Notes under the pieces: model-generated
Seen by the model: the letters and a program-made list of their open reading frames with translations, nothing else
Databases searched by the model: none
What the model was told of the DNA's origin: nothing
NCBI RefSeq assembly: GCF_021134715.1
Contig: NC_060026.1
Location: 12,701,001 to 12,765,000 of the forward strand
Source: Daphnia pulex
Taxonomy: Eukaryota; Arthropoda; Branchiopoda; Diplostraca; Daphniidae
Direction of reading: 5' to 3'
Length of the DNA: 64,000 nt
Shown here: in pieces, positions 62,309 through 64,000 of the stretch
Numbering within the stretch: the stretch's first letter is position 1
Layout: each line of letters starts with the position of its first letter
Made by a program: the position numbers and the translations under genes

Positions 62309-64000
62309 GAGAAGAGCCGGCCCAATAAAAGAATAGACTAGGCCCCTGGTTCCCGAACGTCAAAGCGCGTCCAGTGTGTCCGATTCGATAGCCATTCCCG
62401 TCTCGATATGAATTTTTAAAAGCTAGCTTCTTCTTTACTGCCGTGGGAAAAGAGCCAAAGAACTTGATCAAAAAATAAAAGTTGAAACAAGTTCCAAGTT
62501 TGAATTAAGACCTTGTTATCTATACAGGCAAAGTACAACTGTAAGGAGTCTAGTAAGTACAGAGCACAAGTAGAGCAACTTAAGATAACCCTCAAAGAGA
62601 GAATTGCGCATCGTCGTAAGATGCGGGACAACAAATGATGAAAACAGATTGCAAGCTGACTAAGTTGAAAGTCGAAGAGTCCATCGAGTGTCCACACACT
62701 TGAAGACAAACGAACCGACCGAATAACAGATATGACTTTCAAGTCTTCTTTTTAAAAAGGCCAAAAAAGTACATAACACCCTCTTCAGCAGCAGCAGCGG
62801 CGGCGGCCAGAAAATGAATGCCGACACGACCCCGGCTGCCGCCACCGCCCTCTTACATCTACAATTCAAGTACGTCAATATAAAAAAAACAAGGACAATA
62901 ATGCGTCACCTTTGAACCTTTTGTCGGCATCAACAAATAGCCGACCAATTTTAAAAAATTCGTGAAATGAATCAATTTGTTCAAATGTAAAAAATTTTCT
63001 CAAATGATTCAGGAAATTGATTTTTGTGGCTAATAACTCGGAAATAAGAAACCGGAACACTTGAAGATCCATTACGTACGAGAGGAACTGGAGTAGCAGA
63101 CGCACATGTTACAAGGAAAAAATAAAAAAGTAAAAAAAGTCTTTGGGTTCTGTCGCAATTAAAGAAAGAAGAACAACTACTAAGGGGCGCAAAATACACA
63201 CAGACAGCTGCAACGGCGCACGGCGCCAATCAGCCCCTCTTCTTGGCTTCTTCTCCGTCGCCTTTAAGAGTTTTCTGTGCTCCAGTCCGGACATGCTGTA
63301 GCGACTATTTGTCTCCAGAGAAACATGCAGGAAAGAAATAGTAGTTGCTCTATATGTATGTATATGTATCCCTTATCTATCTCCAAATAAATATACTTGA
63401 TGACAATCTCTCACCGAAAAAGAAAAAAAGAAACAAAAAATTATAAGTCTACTACCCCCTGAAGCTATTTGGTTTCTTCTTATTAGATGGCAATCTGCCA
63501 GTTGCCCAGTCTCTCTTGTTTTTAGAGCAACTCATCAGCCTCCTCCCCCCACAAGCCCAGCAGAAAGAACTTTTTCTCTAGCCGGGAATAGGAGACAAAA
63601 GATAAACTTACGAGTATATCATCTCGTCGTCCGACAATAAGAAAAAGGCATTTCAGATTGCCATCAGTGACTCTATGAATACAAAATGAAATCGTCTGAC
63701 ACAACTGATTGGTCCCGCCGCCGTTCCAGTTGGGCGGCGGTGGGGGGGTTCCACCATGGGGCGTGGGGTCTGGTACACTGCGCAAGGCTATGGAGAGATA
63801 AAGATCGGGCTTTGATTGGCTGCGCTGGGTTGGCACACAAGGGGGGAGGCGACCCTTTTGAATAATAACGTTCTTCTTCGTTCTTTTTTCTCCCGCAGTA
63901 AATATATAGAGCCAAAAGAGCTTTTAATGAGCCTGGAAGAGGGGAGAGAGGAAGAAACTGATTGTGAGGGAAACACGAGCGAACGCTGGTTGCAGTTGTT

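Larger units (their letters stand above)
53641..64000. other. Ten kilobases without a supportable gene
   Basis: Open stretches here are short, overlap on both strands, are rich in Lys, Phe or Asn from A/T runs, and show no domain or splice pattern. There are many homopolymers and microsatellites, several CG-rich islands (for example 58915-58985 and 61815-61850) and three TGACGTCA sites. This looks like a large regulatory or intronic region, perhaps the 5' side of a gene beyond the right edge. That last idea is only an inference. Confidence 0.5.

Noticed and set aside
53766-63976. Many open stretches of 60-140 codons on both strands, such as 56698-57123 and 60543-60917
   Set aside because: Low-complexity composition, frequent non-ATG starts, heavy overlap and no domains or splice logic.

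Overview
The window reads as nuclear DNA of an arthropod, most probably a branchiopod crustacean of the Daphnia type. The genes have short GT-AG introns (often 60-80 bp), the DNA is AT-rich, and the families fit: secreted CUB and C-type lectin proteins, C1q-domain proteins, an ionotropic receptor, a Gly/Tyr/Pro-rich cuticle-like protein and lineage-type ankyrin proteins. The genus is an inference; no sequence search was possible.

Layout. 1-1083: 3' part of a CUB plus C-type lectin gene. 2404-5240 (minus): an eleven-exon gene in which a matrix-metalloproteinase (MMP) prodomain and catalytic domain is followed by short coiled-coil exons, a Cys-containing module and a C1q domain. 7-14 kb is a graveyard: CUB and lectin relics, a frameshifted unknown gene, a decayed 3' copy of the MMP-C1q gene carrying an 828-bp inverted-repeat transposon in an intron, and an unknown gene cut by a small related element. 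14.3-16.8 kb is a recent 1.25-kb tandem duplication whose units each end in a tRNA-Val-like sequence. 16.8-18.4 kb holds an RNA polymerase II large-subunit relic and a duplicated coiled-coil reading frame. 20.5-22.8 kb is a secreted CUB-type gene with an alanine-rich insert, and 23.4-24.2 kb (minus) a cuticle-like gene. 25-29 kb has diverged duplications and a 518-bp near-perfect hairpin, without convincing genes. 32.0-34.3 kb (minus) is an ionotropic receptor. 35.6-36.2 kb is an intact single-exon C1q gene, followed at 36.7-39.4 kb by a second full-length MMP-C1q copy. 40.0-41.1 kb (minus) is an unknown secreted protein.

42.2-52.8 kb is a cluster of three direct-repeat units. In each, an IRE1-like protein kinase is joined by splicing to a long ankyrin array made of 37-residue repeats. 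Unit 3 is intact (787 aa), unit 2 has an active-looking kinase and a frameshift-shortened array, and unit 1 has lost its kinase but keeps an open 498-codon array.

From about 53.6 kb to the end there is no gene I can support: AT-rich DNA with microsatellites and three perfect TGACGTCA sites.

The two most interesting systems are the MMP-C1q fusion and the kinase-ankyrin fusion. Of the two full-length MMP-C1q copies, one keeps an open frame but has lost the catalytic glutamate, while the other keeps the catalytic motif but is broken by an 8-bp duplication and a 1-nt deletion. The kinase-ankyrin genes use the domain types of vertebrate RNase L (ankyrin plus IRE1-like kinase) in the reverse order and without a visible nuclease domain.
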